A stretch of DNA of 64,000 nt from assembly GCF_900110995.1 (NCBI RefSeq), contig NZ_FOJF01000001.1, positions 1,319,199 to 1,383,198 on the forward strand, in the 5' to 3' direction. This DNA is from Chitinophaga sp. YR573 (GTDB taxonomy: Bacteria > Bacteroidota > Bacteroidia > Chitinophagales > Chitinophagaceae). Position numbers and translations under genes: made by a program. This document shows, piece after piece, positions 25,811 to 35,957 of the stretch. Below the pieces are notes generated by a model. The model had not been told where the DNA came from. It ran no database searches and was given only the letters and a program-made list of their open reading frames with translations. Each line of letters opens with the position of its first letter. Positions within the stretch are counted from its first letter, which is position 1.

Positions 25811-27272
25811 GGATTGAAGGATGAATAGTAGATAAATGACGCACCGTATCTATTACAGGCTGCGGAAATAACCCAAGTACCAGAATACTGATGCTTAGCG
25901 CGGCCATAATGATAAATTCTCTGGCACTGATATCTTTTACAGGTTCTGTAACAGTGCGTTGCCCCATGAATACTTTCTGCAGCATTCGCAAAGAATACAA
26001 GGCAGAAAGAATTAGCCCAAGCGTGGCAATCACACTGAAGACAGGGTTAGCCGCAAATGCCCCCAACAGGATAAAGAATTCCGCAATGAAGTTACCCAAT
26101 GCAGGAAGTCCGGCGGAAGCCATTGTAAACAGAATAGCCACTCCACCCAGTGCCGGCATGGAAGTCCATAAGCCGCCCATCTTTGTAATATCCCTCGTAT
26201 GCAGTCTTTCTTTCAGCATACCAGCCATCACGAACAATGCTCCGGTACTGATACCATGTGTAAGGATCTGCATCACTACTCCCTGCATCGCTATATTACT
26301 GAAAGAGAAAATACCCACCAGCACGAAACCCATATGACTCACGGAAGTATATGCGATCAGACGTTTCAGGTCCGTTTGTGAAAAAGCCAGTAAAGCGCCA
26401 TAGATAATGCCTGTAACACCAAGGAAGATCATCCATGGGGCAATCGAAACGGATGCTTCAGGAAAGAAAGGCAATACGAAACGGATTATCCCATAAGCCC
26501 CTGTCTTCAATAATAAACCCGCCAGTAAAAGACTACCCGCAGTAGGCGCTTCACTATGCGCATCCGGCAACCAGTTATGAAAAGGTACTACCGGTAGTTT
26601 AATGGCAAATGCAAAGAGGAATCCAAACATGATCCATTTTGCTGTAGCGCCCTCTGTTACTGTATGTAGCAGACTGAAATAATCGAAGGTATAGTTGCCT
26701 GTCTGCTGCCCGTGAATGAAATACAGGGCCAGTATAGCTAATAACATCAGCAGACTGCCTACCTGTGTAAAGATGAAAAATTTATATGCGGCATAACGGC
26801 GACGCGCATCCCCCCATATGACGATCAGGAAAAACATAGGGATAAGCATGATCTCCCAGCAGAAATAGAACAGGAAGAGGTCCATCGCTATAAACACTCC
26901 ACTGATACCCGCCAGTGACCATAACAGACAGAAAAAATAGAAGCCTGTTTTTTCGCGGATCTCGTTCCACGAACAGAGTACGGCTAAGATGCCAAGGAAA
27001 AAAGTCAGCAGCAATAATAAATGGCTGAATCCATCCAGGGCCACATGGAAACCGATGCCCACTGCCGGTATCCAGCTCACCTGGTAATTGATGAACCAGG
27101 ATGTATTATCCGGAAATGCCTGGTAGACACGGAACAGCCAGCATGCAATTAACATATCCGCGATAACAGTAAGCAAGGCTATCCATTTTGCCAGTAAGGG
27201 TAGTCTTTGCGCTGTCAGCCAGCATAATATGCCACCAGTAAGTAATATGCATATCATCCAGATCAGTATCAT
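25803..27272 (-). CDS. nuoM: NADH-quinone oxidoreductase subunit M
   Basis: A 489-residue antiporter-like proton-pumping subunit. Signature pieces: FAIKLPVVPFHNWLPDAHSEAPTAGS and KRLIAYTSVSHMGFVL with the conserved lysines, plus FYFCWEIMLIPMFFLI. I place the start at 27272 because it forms an ATGA overlap with the nuoL stop codon. The longer frame would add 20 residues of Cys/Trp-rich sequence that reads through the nuoL end. Confidence 0.94.
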   Translation of the reverse strand: MILIWMICILLTGGILCWLTAQRLPLLAKWIALLTVIADMLIACWLFRVYQAFPDNTSWFINYQVSWIPAVGIGFHVALDGFSHLLLLLTFFLGILAVLCSWNEIREKTGFYFFCLLWSLAGISGVFIAMDLFLFYFCWEIMLIPMFFLIVIWGDARRRYAAYKFFIFTQVGSLLMLLAILALYFIHGQQTGNYTFDYFSLLHTVTEGATAKWIMFGFLFAFAIKLPVVPFHNWLPDAHSEAPTAGSLLLAGLLLKTGAYGIIRFVLPFFPEASVSIAPWMIFLGVTGIIYGALLAFSQTDLKRLIAYTSVSHMGFVLVGIFSFSNIAMQGVVMQILTHGISTGALFVMAGMLKERLHTRDITKMGGLWTSMPALGGVAILFTMASAGLPALGNFIAEFFILLGAFAANPVFSVIATLGLILSALYSLRMLQKVFMGQRTVTEPVKDISAREFIIMAALSISILVLGLFPQPVIDTVRHLSTIHPSIHE

Positions 27273-29155
27273 AGCAATAATTGTAAGGTGATGATAAAGA
27301 GGATACCAATCAATACACCAGCAACATACCACCTTAAAGAGCCATTCTGGAAGAAGGAGAAACCTTTATTGAGCTGCAGGTGAATATCAGCGATGCCTGT
27401 ATATAGTTTGTCTGTTACATCAGATTTATTAATACGGGTGATGAACAGGAAAGGTTTTACCAGTAAAGTATCATACAGCTGGTCAAATTTCCATCCGTTC
27501 AACAGGAAATTTCGTAGCGCCTGTATGTTTTCCGATTGCTTCCACAATGTCATCTGCTCACTTTGCCTGTAGTATAACGAATAGCCGGTATAAATACCGA
27601 ATAGAGACACAATTACTGCAATCAACTGAAATACTATTTCCTCCGGCAGATGGGTTTTCAGTTGAGTGGCTGGTAATACCTGTTGCACCTGTTCGGAAAA
27701 AAGAGAGATATGCAAAAGGTTATGCGGCCATTCTATCCAGCCACCTGCTATTGAAAAGAAGGCCAGGATAACCAGCGGGACGGTCATTAGACCTGAGGGA
27801 AGATGACCGGGGGTTGTCTTCATCTCACCCCAGAATACAACCAGTATCAGTCTTGTGGAATAAAATGCCGTGATAAAAGCACCCATCAGTGCTAATGCCC
27901 AAAGTGCGGGATGTCCGCCAGCAGCGCTCCATGCATACCAGAGGATCTGATCTTTACTAAAGAACCCTGCGGTGACTAATGGCAATGCTGCCAATGCAGC
28001 CGCACCAATTGTAAAGGTGTAGTAGATGACCGGCATTTGCTTCCTCAGACCGCCCATTTTAAAGATGTTATGTTCGTGGTGTAGTGTTTCAATAACAGCG
28101 CCGGCAGCAAGGAATAATAATGCTTTAAAGAATGCATGGGTAAAAAAATGAAAGATAGCGGCACTCCAGGCTCCTACGCCCATGGCCAGGAACATATACC
28201 CGATCTGACTGATAGTAGAATAAGCCAGTACTCTTTTTATATCGGTCTGCACCATGGCACTACAACCTGCCATGAAGAGTGTAACCGCCCCGATTACTGC
28301 CGTGACATGCATCGCCAGCGGGGAAAGTTCAAAGATCGTATGCATCCTTGAAATGAGATAAACACCCGCCGTTACCATCGTTGCTGCATGGATCAAAGCA
28401 CTCACCGGGGATGGACCCGCCATCGCATCCGGTAACCAGGTCTGGAGGGGAAGCTGTGCCGATTTACCAATACCCCCCGACAGTAACAATAATGCTATGA
28501 GCGTAATGGTAGCGGAACCGCTGCTAAAATGTTGTGTTGACTGTATGAGTATATCCGGGATATACAATGTTCCCAGTTCCTTAAAAATAAGAAAGAGTCC
28601 AATGATCATAGCAGTGTCTCCAATACGGGTGATCACAAAGGCTTTATTCGCGGCCCTGTAATTGGCCGGTGTTTCATACCAGAACCCGATAAGGAGATAA
28701 CTGCATAATCCTACTCCTTCCCAACCCAGGTACAACAATACCAGGTTATCCGCCATCACCAATAACAGCATGGCACAAACGAAGAGATTCATGCTGGCGA
28801 AAAATCGTGCATAATCCCGGTCATCACGCATGAACGCAATAGAATAAATATGGATCAGCGCTCCTATGAAAGTAATGATGGAAATAAAAATAAGTGATAG
28901 TGCATCTATGCGCAGACTTATATCTGCCGACAAATGCCCTGTAAGGAACCAATGCCATACCAACTGGGTATATACTGTACCTGGAGGTGATTGCAGGAAA
29001 CGGACGCCTAACAGGATAGTGATAAGTGCAGACACACAAACACTGCCGGCTCCTATCCCCGCAATGACATTACGGGACAAATATTTCCCTGCCAGTGATA
29101 ACACCAGGAAGCCGATGAGGGGCAGTGCAGGTATCAGATACAGGTATTGTTGCAT
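27269..29155 (-). CDS. nuoL: NADH-quinone oxidoreductase subunit L
   Basis: A 628-residue distal antiporter-like subunit with the long lateral helix near the C-terminus. Motifs: LYLGWEGVGLCSYLLIGFWYETP, GKSAQLPLQTWLPDAMAGPSPVSALIHAATMVTAGVYL, and KRVLAYSTISQIGYMFLAMG. It follows nuoK by 7 nt and shares ATGA with nuoM. Confidence 0.96.
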   Translation of the reverse strand: MQQYLYLIPALPLIGFLVLSLAGKYLSRNVIAGIGAGSVCVSALITILLGVRFLQSPPGTVYTQLVWHWFLTGHLSADISLRIDALSLIFISIITFIGALIHIYSIAFMRDDRDYARFFASMNLFVCAMLLLVMADNLVLLYLGWEGVGLCSYLLIGFWYETPANYRAANKAFVITRIGDTAMIIGLFLIFKELGTLYIPDILIQSTQHFSSGSATITLIALLLLSGGIGKSAQLPLQTWLPDAMAGPSPVSALIHAATMVTAGVYLISRMHTIFELSPLAMHVTAVIGAVTLFMAGCSAMVQTDIKRVLAYSTISQIGYMFLAMGVGAWSAAIFHFFTHAFFKALLFLAAGAVIETLHHEHNIFKMGGLRKQMPVIYYTFTIGAAALAALPLVTAGFFSKDQILWYAWSAAGGHPALWALALMGAFITAFYSTRLILVVFWGEMKTTPGHLPSGLMTVPLVILAFFSIAGGWIEWPHNLLHISLFSEQVQQVLPATQLKTHLPEEIVFQLIAVIVSLFGIYTGYSLYYRQSEQMTLWKQSENIQALRNFLLNGWKFDQLYDTLLVKPFLFITRINKSDVTDKLYTGIADIHLQLNKGFSFFQNGSLRWYVAGVLIGILFIITLQLLL

Positions 29156-29162
29156 ATAAAAC

Positions 29163-29471
29163 TTAATCTTTTAATTCCTTTAGTTGTTCAATATCCAATG
29201 TCTTATGCTGATGATGAATCTGTAGTACCAGTGCCAGCGCTACAGAGACTTCTGCGGCTGCCATAGCAAGGATGAACAGGTACATGATCTGTCCGTCCGG
29301 TTGCTGCCATCTGGCTCCGGCAACTACAAAGGCAAGCCCCGCAGCATTGAGCATGATCTCAATGGAAAGCAGCATGAAGATGATATTCTTCCTGATCAAT
29401 ACACCCGCCAGTCCCAGTACGAACAGGATGGCAGCAACTATTAAGACCGTATGTGCGTGAATAGGTAACAT
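29163..29471 (-). CDS. nuoK: NADH-quinone oxidoreductase subunit K
   Basis: A 102-residue three-helix membrane subunit with the conserved Glu residues in [13 protein letters not shown] and [13 protein letters not shown]. The start at 29471 (MLPIHAHT) lies 4 nt after the nuoJ stop codon; the longer frame start lies inside nuoJ. Confidence 0.93.
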   Translation of the reverse strand: MLPIHAHTVLIVAAILFVLGLAGVLIRKNIIFMLLSIEIMLNAAGLAFVVAGARWQQPDGQIMYLFILAMAAAEVSVALALVLQIHHQHKTLDIEQLKELKD

Positions 29472-29475
29472 CGTT

Positions 29476-29994
29476 TTATGATTGAAGGAACCTGTGCAGG
29501 TTCTTTTTCTTATGTTTACCAATATGTGCAGCCCCTACAATGCCTGTCATCATCAGAAATCCCACCAATTCCACAGCAATAACATATTCTCCGTACAGCG
29601 ACATCGACACCTGCCGTGGAGTCACTACGGCGGATGACAGACTTGCTGATTGCGGTTGTAACAACAATATGATCATCTCTCCCAGTAATAACAGTGTCAG
29701 TAAAGACGGGCCAATCCAGACCTTCAGTTGTAACCATTCTTTCTCCTGCAATGCGGTTTGCTTACCGAGGTTAATCATCATTGTTACAAAGAGGAACAGC
29801 ACCATGATAGCACCGGCATAAATGATCACTTGCAGTGCGGCTGCGAAAGGAGCTCCCAGCGAGAGAAATATAACAGCAATGGCCAAAAAAGAAACGACGA
29901 GATATAATAATGCATGCACCGGACTATACCGGGTGATCACCATAATAGTGGCGAGAATCGCAATGAGTGATGATATGTAAAAAAGAAGGGGCAT
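29476..29994 (-). CDS. nuoJ: NADH-quinone oxidoreductase subunit J
   Basis: A 172-residue membrane subunit with five helices. It has the conserved [41 protein letters not shown] stretch, which includes the pi-bulge helix. A V/VTP-rich linker precedes the last helix ([19 protein letters not shown]). Confidence 0.93.
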   Translation of the reverse strand: MPLLFYISSLIAILATIMVITRYSPVHALLYLVVSFLAIAVIFLSLGAPFAAALQVIIYAGAIMVLFLFVTMMINLGKQTALQEKEWLQLKVWIGPSLLTLLLLGEMIILLLQPQSASLSSAVVTPRQVSMSLYGEYVIAVELVGFLMMTGIVGAAHIGKHKKKNLHRFLQS

Positions 29995-30007
29995 GTTCTT
30001 ATTTATT

Positions 30008-30523
30008 TCAGGGTAATAAACTTTTTATATCCACCGGTTCTTCTTCATTGCTTCCCTTTCCTTTTGCTTTCACACCTGCATCCATACCGGCCACATTGTA
30101 AAAGTTGTAACCAGGATATTTACCCTGACTGTCAATGAGCAGGTCTTCTTTTTCATACACGAGGTCCTGGCGTTTATACTCTCCCATTTCAAAGTCCGGA
30201 ATAAGCTGGATGGCGTAAGTCGGACACGCTTCTTCACAGTATCCGCAAAAGATGCAACGGGAAAAATTAATGCGGAAGAATGCCGGATACCGGCGGCCAT
30301 CTTCATCTTCTGTAGCCTGCAATGCTATACAATCCACAGGACATGCAGCAGCACACAGGTAACAGCCCACACACCGCTCACCTCCATCCGGATCTTTTGT
30401 CAGCACAATACGCCCACGCCAGCGTGCTGCCAGTGGTGCTCTTTCTTCCGGATATTCGATAGTGACCTTTTTATGAAAGATGTGGATGAAGACCAACCAC
30501 ATTGTACGCAGGTGACTTATCAT
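30008..30523 (-). CDS. nuoI: NADH-quinone oxidoreductase subunit I (two 4Fe-4S clusters)
   Basis: A 171-residue ferredoxin-like subunit with two C-x2-C-x2-C-x3-CP cluster motifs ([12 protein letters not shown] and [12 protein letters not shown]), which pass electrons from the arm toward the quinone site. I prefer the start at 30523 (MISHLRTMW), 20 nt after the nuoH stop codon, over the longer frame beginning inside nuoH. Confidence 0.92.
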   Translation of the reverse strand: MISHLRTMWLVFIHIFHKKVTIEYPEERAPLAARWRGRIVLTKDPDGGERCVGCYLCAAACPVDCIALQATEDEDGRRYPAFFRINFSRCIFCGYCEEACPTYAIQLIPDFEMGEYKRQDLVYEKEDLLIDSQGKYPGYNFYNVAGMDAGVKAKGKGSNEEEPVDIKSLLP

Positions 30524-30542
30524 GATGATGTTTTTATTTTTT

Positions 30543-31499
30543 TTAAGATCTGATCCAAAGTGCAATGGCACCGGTTACCAACAGGTTTACCAATACCAAT
30601 GGCAACAATATTTTCCATCCATATCCTAACAACTGATCATACCGCGGACGAGGCAGTGAAGCCCTCAACAGGATGAAAAGTGCGATAAATGCAAATGTCT
30701 TCAGGAAGAACCATACTACCGGCGGCAGAAATCCGGGGCCCAGCCAGCCACCGAAAAACATGGTAACCGTCATTGCTGATATCAGTGAAATACCGAGGTA
30801 CTCCCCTATGAAGAACATCCCGAATTTCATCCCGGAATATTCTGCATGGAAGCCTGCGATCAATTCACTTTCGGCTTCCGGTATATCAAAAGGGAGGCGA
30901 TGGGTTTCTGCAACTCCTGCGATAAAGAAAATAATAAAGCCGACAGGCTGCGTAACAACAAACCAAACGTGTTGCTGTGCTTCTACAATAGCTGTCAGAT
31001 TAAAAGACTTACTCAACATTACCACACCCATCACGGAAAGTCCCATAAACACTTCGTATGCTATCATCTGTGAGGCACCACGTAAGGCGCCAAGCAGGGA
31101 ATATTTGTTATTGGATGCCCAACCTCCCAGTACAATGCTATAAGCACCCAATGATGACATGGCAAGAAAAAATAACAGCCCGACATTCAGATCTGCCACT
31201 ACAATGCCAGGTGCGAAAGGGATGACTGCAAGGCCCATCAATACACTGGCTACCACTATGGCAGGTGCCAGGACAAATACCTGTTTGTCTGCGAATGGTG
31301 GGATCCAGTCTTCTTTAAAGAAAAGTTTGAGCGTATCAGCCAGCACAATAAAGAGTCCGAGCGGACCTGCACGGTTAGGTCCCAGCCTGTCCTGCCAAAG
31401 GGCCAGCAGTCTGCGTTCTACCCAGATAAGACCAGCAGCAATATTCAGGAATACAAAGAGTACGCCTAAAACGATCCATATGTGTTGCATGACTGTCAT
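30543..31499 (-). CDS. nuoH: NADH-quinone oxidoreductase subunit H
   Basis: A 318-residue membrane subunit that forms the quinone-entry site. Conserved pieces: [33 protein letters not shown], and the acidic loop [27 protein letters not shown]. The start at 31499 overlaps the nuoG stop codon as ATGA. Confidence 0.95.
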   Translation of the reverse strand: MTVMQHIWIVLGVLFVFLNIAAGLIWVERRLLALWQDRLGPNRAGPLGLFIVLADTLKLFFKEDWIPPFADKQVFVLAPAIVVASVLMGLAVIPFAPGIVVADLNVGLLFFLAMSSLGAYSIVLGGWASNNKYSLLGALRGASQMIAYEVFMGLSVMGVVMLSKSFNLTAIVEAQQHVWFVVTQPVGFIIFFIAGVAETHRLPFDIPEAESELIAGFHAEYSGMKFGMFFIGEYLGISLISAMTVTMFFGGWLGPGFLPPVVWFFLKTFAFIALFILLRASLPRPRYDQLLGYGWKILLPLVLVNLLVTGAIALWIRS

Positions 31500-34189
31500 A
31501 CTATTTCTGTTGAGATGTTTACCCATGATCCCCAGCTCAACGCGTCCATACCTCTTAATCCGGCCGGTAGCAGTACAATGCCATCCGGTAATGATTCCTG
31601 TATAGAAAGTGGGAATGTGTATGTTTTACCATCCGTTTTAACGGAAACCATATCCCCGTCTTTTACATGGCTCCTTTCCGCATCCTGTTTTGACAACGAT
31701 ATATAAGGTCCGGAAGAAAGCGATGCAATTCCCGCTGTGTATACACTCAGTTCTCCTGATCCGAAGAGGTGGTACTGCGGCAGCAGCATCCATCTATCCG
31801 GACGGGGCACAAATGCTTCCGGTACATCCCGGTAGAAAGTGGGGAGCGTGGTTGTCTGTTCAAACAAACGGATGCCCGGATCTCCACCTTTTAACATACC
31901 GCCGACTTCCTGCTGGTACTTGTTTACTGACTGACCAGAGTTCCATCCCGGCGACCAGAAGAAGGGGATCAAAGGAGCAGGAGGTAATCCCCTGTATCCT
32001 TCCATTGTATAGGACAGAGAGGAGTCATCATCCTGCAGCGGTTTGGGCTCGCTTACGGCCATATTTGCCGTAATAGCAGTACGACCACTATACCGGTGTG
32101 ATTCCCTGGGAATACGGGCCCCGTGAATGCGAAAGTTGTGAGGTGGTGCTACCTTGTTGATACCGGCAAATTGCGGGAACCTGTTTTCCAATGCCAGTAG
32201 TAAGTCGTCTGGATGTCTTTCATGCCCATTGCCGGCAGTTGTTTGTAATGCCTTGATATCCGATAGCCATTTAAAGCTTTCCCTGATCACCTTATTGGCC
32301 GGCATAAATACCTGGCTGCTGCGCTGTGCACGGGCTTCGTTATTCACGAAAGTACCATCCGCTTCGGCGAAAGTAGCCGCCGGAATCAGGACATGCGCCC
32401 TTTCTGTAGTACGGTTATGTAATGTATCGAGTACGATGATATTTTTACACCTGCTAAAGAAAGCATCTGCTTCGATGGCAGGGATACAGCGATAGAGATC
32501 ATTTTCCAGGATAATAGCAGTAGTGTTTGTTGTCTGCTGTACATGGGCAGCCGCTTTATCAAAAGAAGGTGCACGCATCATAGCCAGTCCCAGACTATTG
32601 CATTCCGGCAGTACGAAGGCCAGTCCTCCATTCAACGCCGCTGCAATGTCAAACGCGGCCCTGATCAGGGCATTGCTCCAGCAGGAAGTACCGGTAATGA
32701 TCACAGGGTGTTTGGCTTGCTGTAAAGCTTTACTGATGATTGTTGCCTGGGTGTTAATCATTTCCCCCGCATCAGGAACTTCAGGCAGGGATGGGTTGAG
32801 GATATGAGCTATCGCAAAGCCCAGCCTTGCCAGATCATCTGGTGCTGCCCGCATGGAGGTGGCTGCTATTTCATCAAGTTGCGAAGGCAGTACCGTCATA
32901 TTTGCCAGAAATCCTTTGGTCTCCTGCACCAGTTCTTTAATGGCCATATCATGCCAGGAAGGAAGCGGGATCTGTTCTGTTGTATGATTTGCGGCGGTCT
33001 TCATCACTGACTGACGCACTGCCAGCGCCATAACAGATGCCGTATTCCAGATGTCTTCACCCAATATCAGTACTGCATCCGCCTGTTCTATTTCCTTCAG
33101 GGAAGGCGTGTGGATAGCGCCGGATTGCAGAACGTCCACTATTTTTTGTTCAACATATGCCAGGTCATCCGGTATGCCCTGGTAGAAGTTTTCTTTACCT
33201 ACCAGTTCAAGGAGGGCATAGTTGCTTTCCAGAGAAGCCCTTGGCGAGCCAATACCTATCAGGGTATGTCCGGACACCAGTTTGCCCACATGTTGTATCA
33301 GTTTATCATGGGTTGTTGCTTCTATAGTTTGATTGCGGATAAGTGGTTGTGTGATCCGGTTTTCACTATTGACAAATTCATATCCGAAACGTCCTTTATC
33401 ACACAGGAAATAACCGTTCACCTCACCATTATACCGGTTTACAATATTACGCAGTTGACCATAACGTTCACCGGCAATTACATTACAGCCAAGGCTACAA
33501 TGCTGACAAACAGAAGGCGCATTGGTGAGGTCCCATTTCCGGGTATAATGTTCTTTTAATGTTTTATCTGTAAAGACCCCGGTAGGGCATACTTCTGCAA
33601 GATTCCCGCTATAGGGGCTTTGTAATATCCCTTCTTTTTCCCTGCCGAAATAAACATGATTATGTGCGGAGAAAACATTGAGATCCTTCCCTCCTGCATA
33701 ATCCTTGTAAAAACGTACACAGCGGTAACACTGTATACAACGGTTCATTTCATGATTGATCAGGGGACCGAGGTATTGATTGGTATAGGTCCGTTTTTTA
33801 AACTCGTAACGCCGGTAATTATGGCCTGTCATCACAGTCATATCCTGCAGATGGCAGGAACCTCCTTCATCGCATACCGGGCAATCATGGGGATGATTGG
33901 TCATCAGCCATTCTACCACCTGTGAGCGGAAGGCTTTGGCTGTTTCATCGTTTATAGATACACGTAATCCGTCTTTCACACCTTCCATACAACTCATCAC
34001 GATCCGTCCACGTGTATCTTCTTCGTCTTTAAATACTTTTACGGCACACTGGCGACAGGCGCCGATGCTGCCCATGGCAGGATGCCAGCAGAAGTATGGG
34101 AGATCAAGGCCCAGACTCAGACAGGCTTCCAACAGGTTTTTACCTGTTTTTACATCGAAGGGTTTATTATCAATATAAATTGTAGGCAT
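31496..34189 (-). CDS. nuoG: NADH-quinone oxidoreductase subunit G
   Basis: An 897-residue subunit of the electron-input arm. N-terminal 2Fe-2S domain (CWHPAMGSIGACRQCAVKV), His/Cys cluster HPHDCPVCDEGGSCHLQD, 4Fe-4S motif CIQCYRCVRF, and a molybdopterin-oxidoreductase-like cluster CQHCSLGCNV followed by a long domain that has lost the cofactor. The C-terminus contains a MopB-type beta-barrel (SLSKQDAERSHVKDGDMV). Confidence 0.94.
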   Translation of the reverse strand: MPTIYIDNKPFDVKTGKNLLEACLSLGLDLPYFCWHPAMGSIGACRQCAVKVFKDEEDTRGRIVMSCMEGVKDGLRVSINDETAKAFRSQVVEWLMTNHPHDCPVCDEGGSCHLQDMTVMTGHNYRRYEFKKRTYTNQYLGPLINHEMNRCIQCYRCVRFYKDYAGGKDLNVFSAHNHVYFGREKEGILQSPYSGNLAEVCPTGVFTDKTLKEHYTRKWDLTNAPSVCQHCSLGCNVIAGERYGQLRNIVNRYNGEVNGYFLCDKGRFGYEFVNSENRITQPLIRNQTIEATTHDKLIQHVGKLVSGHTLIGIGSPRASLESNYALLELVGKENFYQGIPDDLAYVEQKIVDVLQSGAIHTPSLKEIEQADAVLILGEDIWNTASVMALAVRQSVMKTAANHTTEQIPLPSWHDMAIKELVQETKGFLANMTVLPSQLDEIAATSMRAAPDDLARLGFAIAHILNPSLPEVPDAGEMINTQATIISKALQQAKHPVIITGTSCWSNALIRAAFDIAAALNGGLAFVLPECNSLGLAMMRAPSFDKAAAHVQQTTNTTAIILENDLYRCIPAIEADAFFSRCKNIIVLDTLHNRTTERAHVLIPAATFAEADGTFVNNEARAQRSSQVFMPANKVIRESFKWLSDIKALQTTAGNGHERHPDDLLLALENRFPQFAGINKVAPPHNFRIHGARIPRESHRYSGRTAITANMAVSEPKPLQDDDSSLSYTMEGYRGLPPAPLIPFFWSPGWNSGQSVNKYQQEVGGMLKGGDPGIRLFEQTTTLPTFYRDVPEAFVPRPDRWMLLPQYHLFGSGELSVYTAGIASLSSGPYISLSKQDAERSHVKDGDMVSVKTDGKTYTFPLSIQESLPDGIVLLPAGLRGMDALSWGSWVNISTEIV

Positions 34190-34200
34190 GGTGAATATTG

Positions 34201-35475
34201 TTAGTCATACGGACATTTTTTATGGTCTATATGTTTTTCGAAATCATCACGGAAATATTTTAAGGCACTCTGTAATGGTTCCATCGCACCGGGTGCCAGT
34301 GCGCAGAAAGTATTACCTGGTCCCAGTAATTGTGTATGCATCTGCAGTAGTTCAAGATCTTCTTTCCGGCCTTCACCTTTTTCCATGGCCAGGAGGATCT
34401 TTTCTACCCAGGGTAACCCTTCACGGCAGGGAGTACACCATCCGCAACTTTCCTGTGCAAAGAAATGCTGCAGGTTATGTACAAAACCAACAGGACAGGT
34501 GCCATCATCCATTACGATCATTGTTCCGGTACCTAAACGACTGCCTGCTGCTGCAACAGATTTGTAATCCAGTTTGATGTCCAGATGCTGTACCGTCAGA
34601 AAGTCTGTGGATGCTCCGCCCGGTAATACCCCTTTTAACTGAAAGCCGCTTTTCATACCTCCTGCGTGTTCTTCTATCAGTTCGCGCATAGTAATGCCCA
34701 TGGGCAGTTCCCAGGCACCCGGTTTTTTCACTTTACCACTCACACCATATAGTTTTGTACCACCGTCTTCACTATAACTCAAACCCTTAAACCAATCGGC
34801 TCCATTGTTTACGATATGTGGGATACAACAAAGTGTTTCTACATTATTCACGATAGTAGGCTTGCCAAATAATCCACTGACTTGCGGGAAAGGAGGCTTG
34901 GCCCTGGGGGTAGCACGTTTGCCTTCCAGCGCATTCAGTAAAGCAGTTTCTTCTCCACACATATAGCGGCCTACTCCGGTATGGAGGTGCATATCCAGGT
35001 GAAACCCGCTTCCCAGGATATCTTTGCCAAGGTATCCGGCATCATATGCTTCCTGAATACTTTTACGCAATAGTGCTGCCGCTTCATGATAAGCCCAGCG
35101 TAAGAATACATAAGCGATGTCTGCCTGGATAGCGTAGGCGGCCAGAATCATTCCTTCTATCAGTTGATGTGGATTGCCTTCCAGTAACACCCTGTCTTTG
35201 AAAGTGCCTGGCTCCATTTCGTCTGCATTTGCAATCAGGTATTTAGGATGAGGTGCCTCATCTCCCATTGGAACGAGACTCCATTTTATACCAGTGTTAA
35301 AGCCAGCTCCACCACGTCCTTTCAGATTACTGTCCTGTACCAGCTTTTGCAGGGCAGCCGGAGACATCCCGCTACATGCTTTGCGTAAGGCAATATATCC
35401 ACCTGCTTTTTCGTATTCCTTCAGATTGAGTGGCGGACGATCGGGGTAAATATTACTGGTAAGCGGACGTTCCAT
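34201..35475 (-). CDS. nuoF: NADH-quinone oxidoreductase subunit F (FMN, NADH-binding)
   Basis: A 424-residue flavoprotein that oxidises NADH. The glycine-rich GRGGAGFNTGIKW (about 52-64) and YICGEETALLNALEG-like segment (here YMCGEETALLNALEG) bind NADH/FMN. The 4Fe-4S motif is SCGWCTPCREG with a distal Cys in GNTFCALAPGA. It lies 3 nt after the nuoE stop codon. Confidence 0.95.
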   Translation of the reverse strand: MERPLTSNIYPDRPPLNLKEYEKAGGYIALRKACSGMSPAALQKLVQDSNLKGRGGAGFNTGIKWSLVPMGDEAPHPKYLIANADEMEPGTFKDRVLLEGNPHQLIEGMILAAYAIQADIAYVFLRWAYHEAAALLRKSIQEAYDAGYLGKDILGSGFHLDMHLHTGVGRYMCGEETALLNALEGKRATPRAKPPFPQVSGLFGKPTIVNNVETLCCIPHIVNNGADWFKGLSYSEDGGTKLYGVSGKVKKPGAWELPMGITMRELIEEHAGGMKSGFQLKGVLPGGASTDFLTVQHLDIKLDYKSVAAAGSRLGTGTMIVMDDGTCPVGFVHNLQHFFAQESCGWCTPCREGLPWVEKILLAMEKGEGRKEDLELLQMHTQLLGPGNTFCALAPGAMEPLQSALKYFRDDFEKHIDHKKCPYD

Positions 35476-35478
35476 TTA

Positions 35479-35943
35479 TTATGCGTATTTTTTTAAAATG
35501 TCATCCAGCAGCGCCGGTTCTATATCTCTGTATAAATCTTTATCTATCATTAAAGCAGGAGCGTGATCACAACAACCGAGACATACATTTGGGAGCAATG
35601 TAAAACGGTTATCATCAGTTGTCTGGCCCATACGTATATGCAGTTTTTCTTCCAGCGCCTTATGTAACAGCCGGTATCCCATTACATAACAGGAGATACT
35701 GTCGCACAGGAGAATGATATGTCTGCCTACCGGTTTACGGAAGATGAGATTATAGAAGGTAGCCACGCTATCTACTTCTGCAGGACTTATTTCCAGATAG
35801 GCAGCAATTTCTTCAACGCTTTCATCACTGATCCAACCACGGTGTTGTTGCACAATTTTCAATGCTTCAATCACCGATGCTTTTCTATAGGGCACCAGTT
35901 CTATTTCGTGATCTATTGCTTTTTTTTCTATTGCTGTAAGCAT
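35479..35943 (-). CDS. nuoE: NADH-quinone oxidoreductase subunit E (2Fe-2S)
   Basis: A 154-residue thioredoxin-like subunit with the 2Fe-2S ligands C-x4-C (CDSISC) and C-x3-C (CLGCC) and the usual helical N-terminus (IVQQHRGWISDESVEEIAAYL). Confidence 0.94.
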   Translation of the reverse strand: MLTAIEKKAIDHEIELVPYRKASVIEALKIVQQHRGWISDESVEEIAAYLEISPAEVDSVATFYNLIFRKPVGRHIILLCDSISCYVMGYRLLHKALEEKLHIRMGQTTDDNRFTLLPNVCLGCCDHAPALMIDKDLYRDIEPALLDDILKKYA

Positions 35944-35957
35944 AAAATTTTATTTCA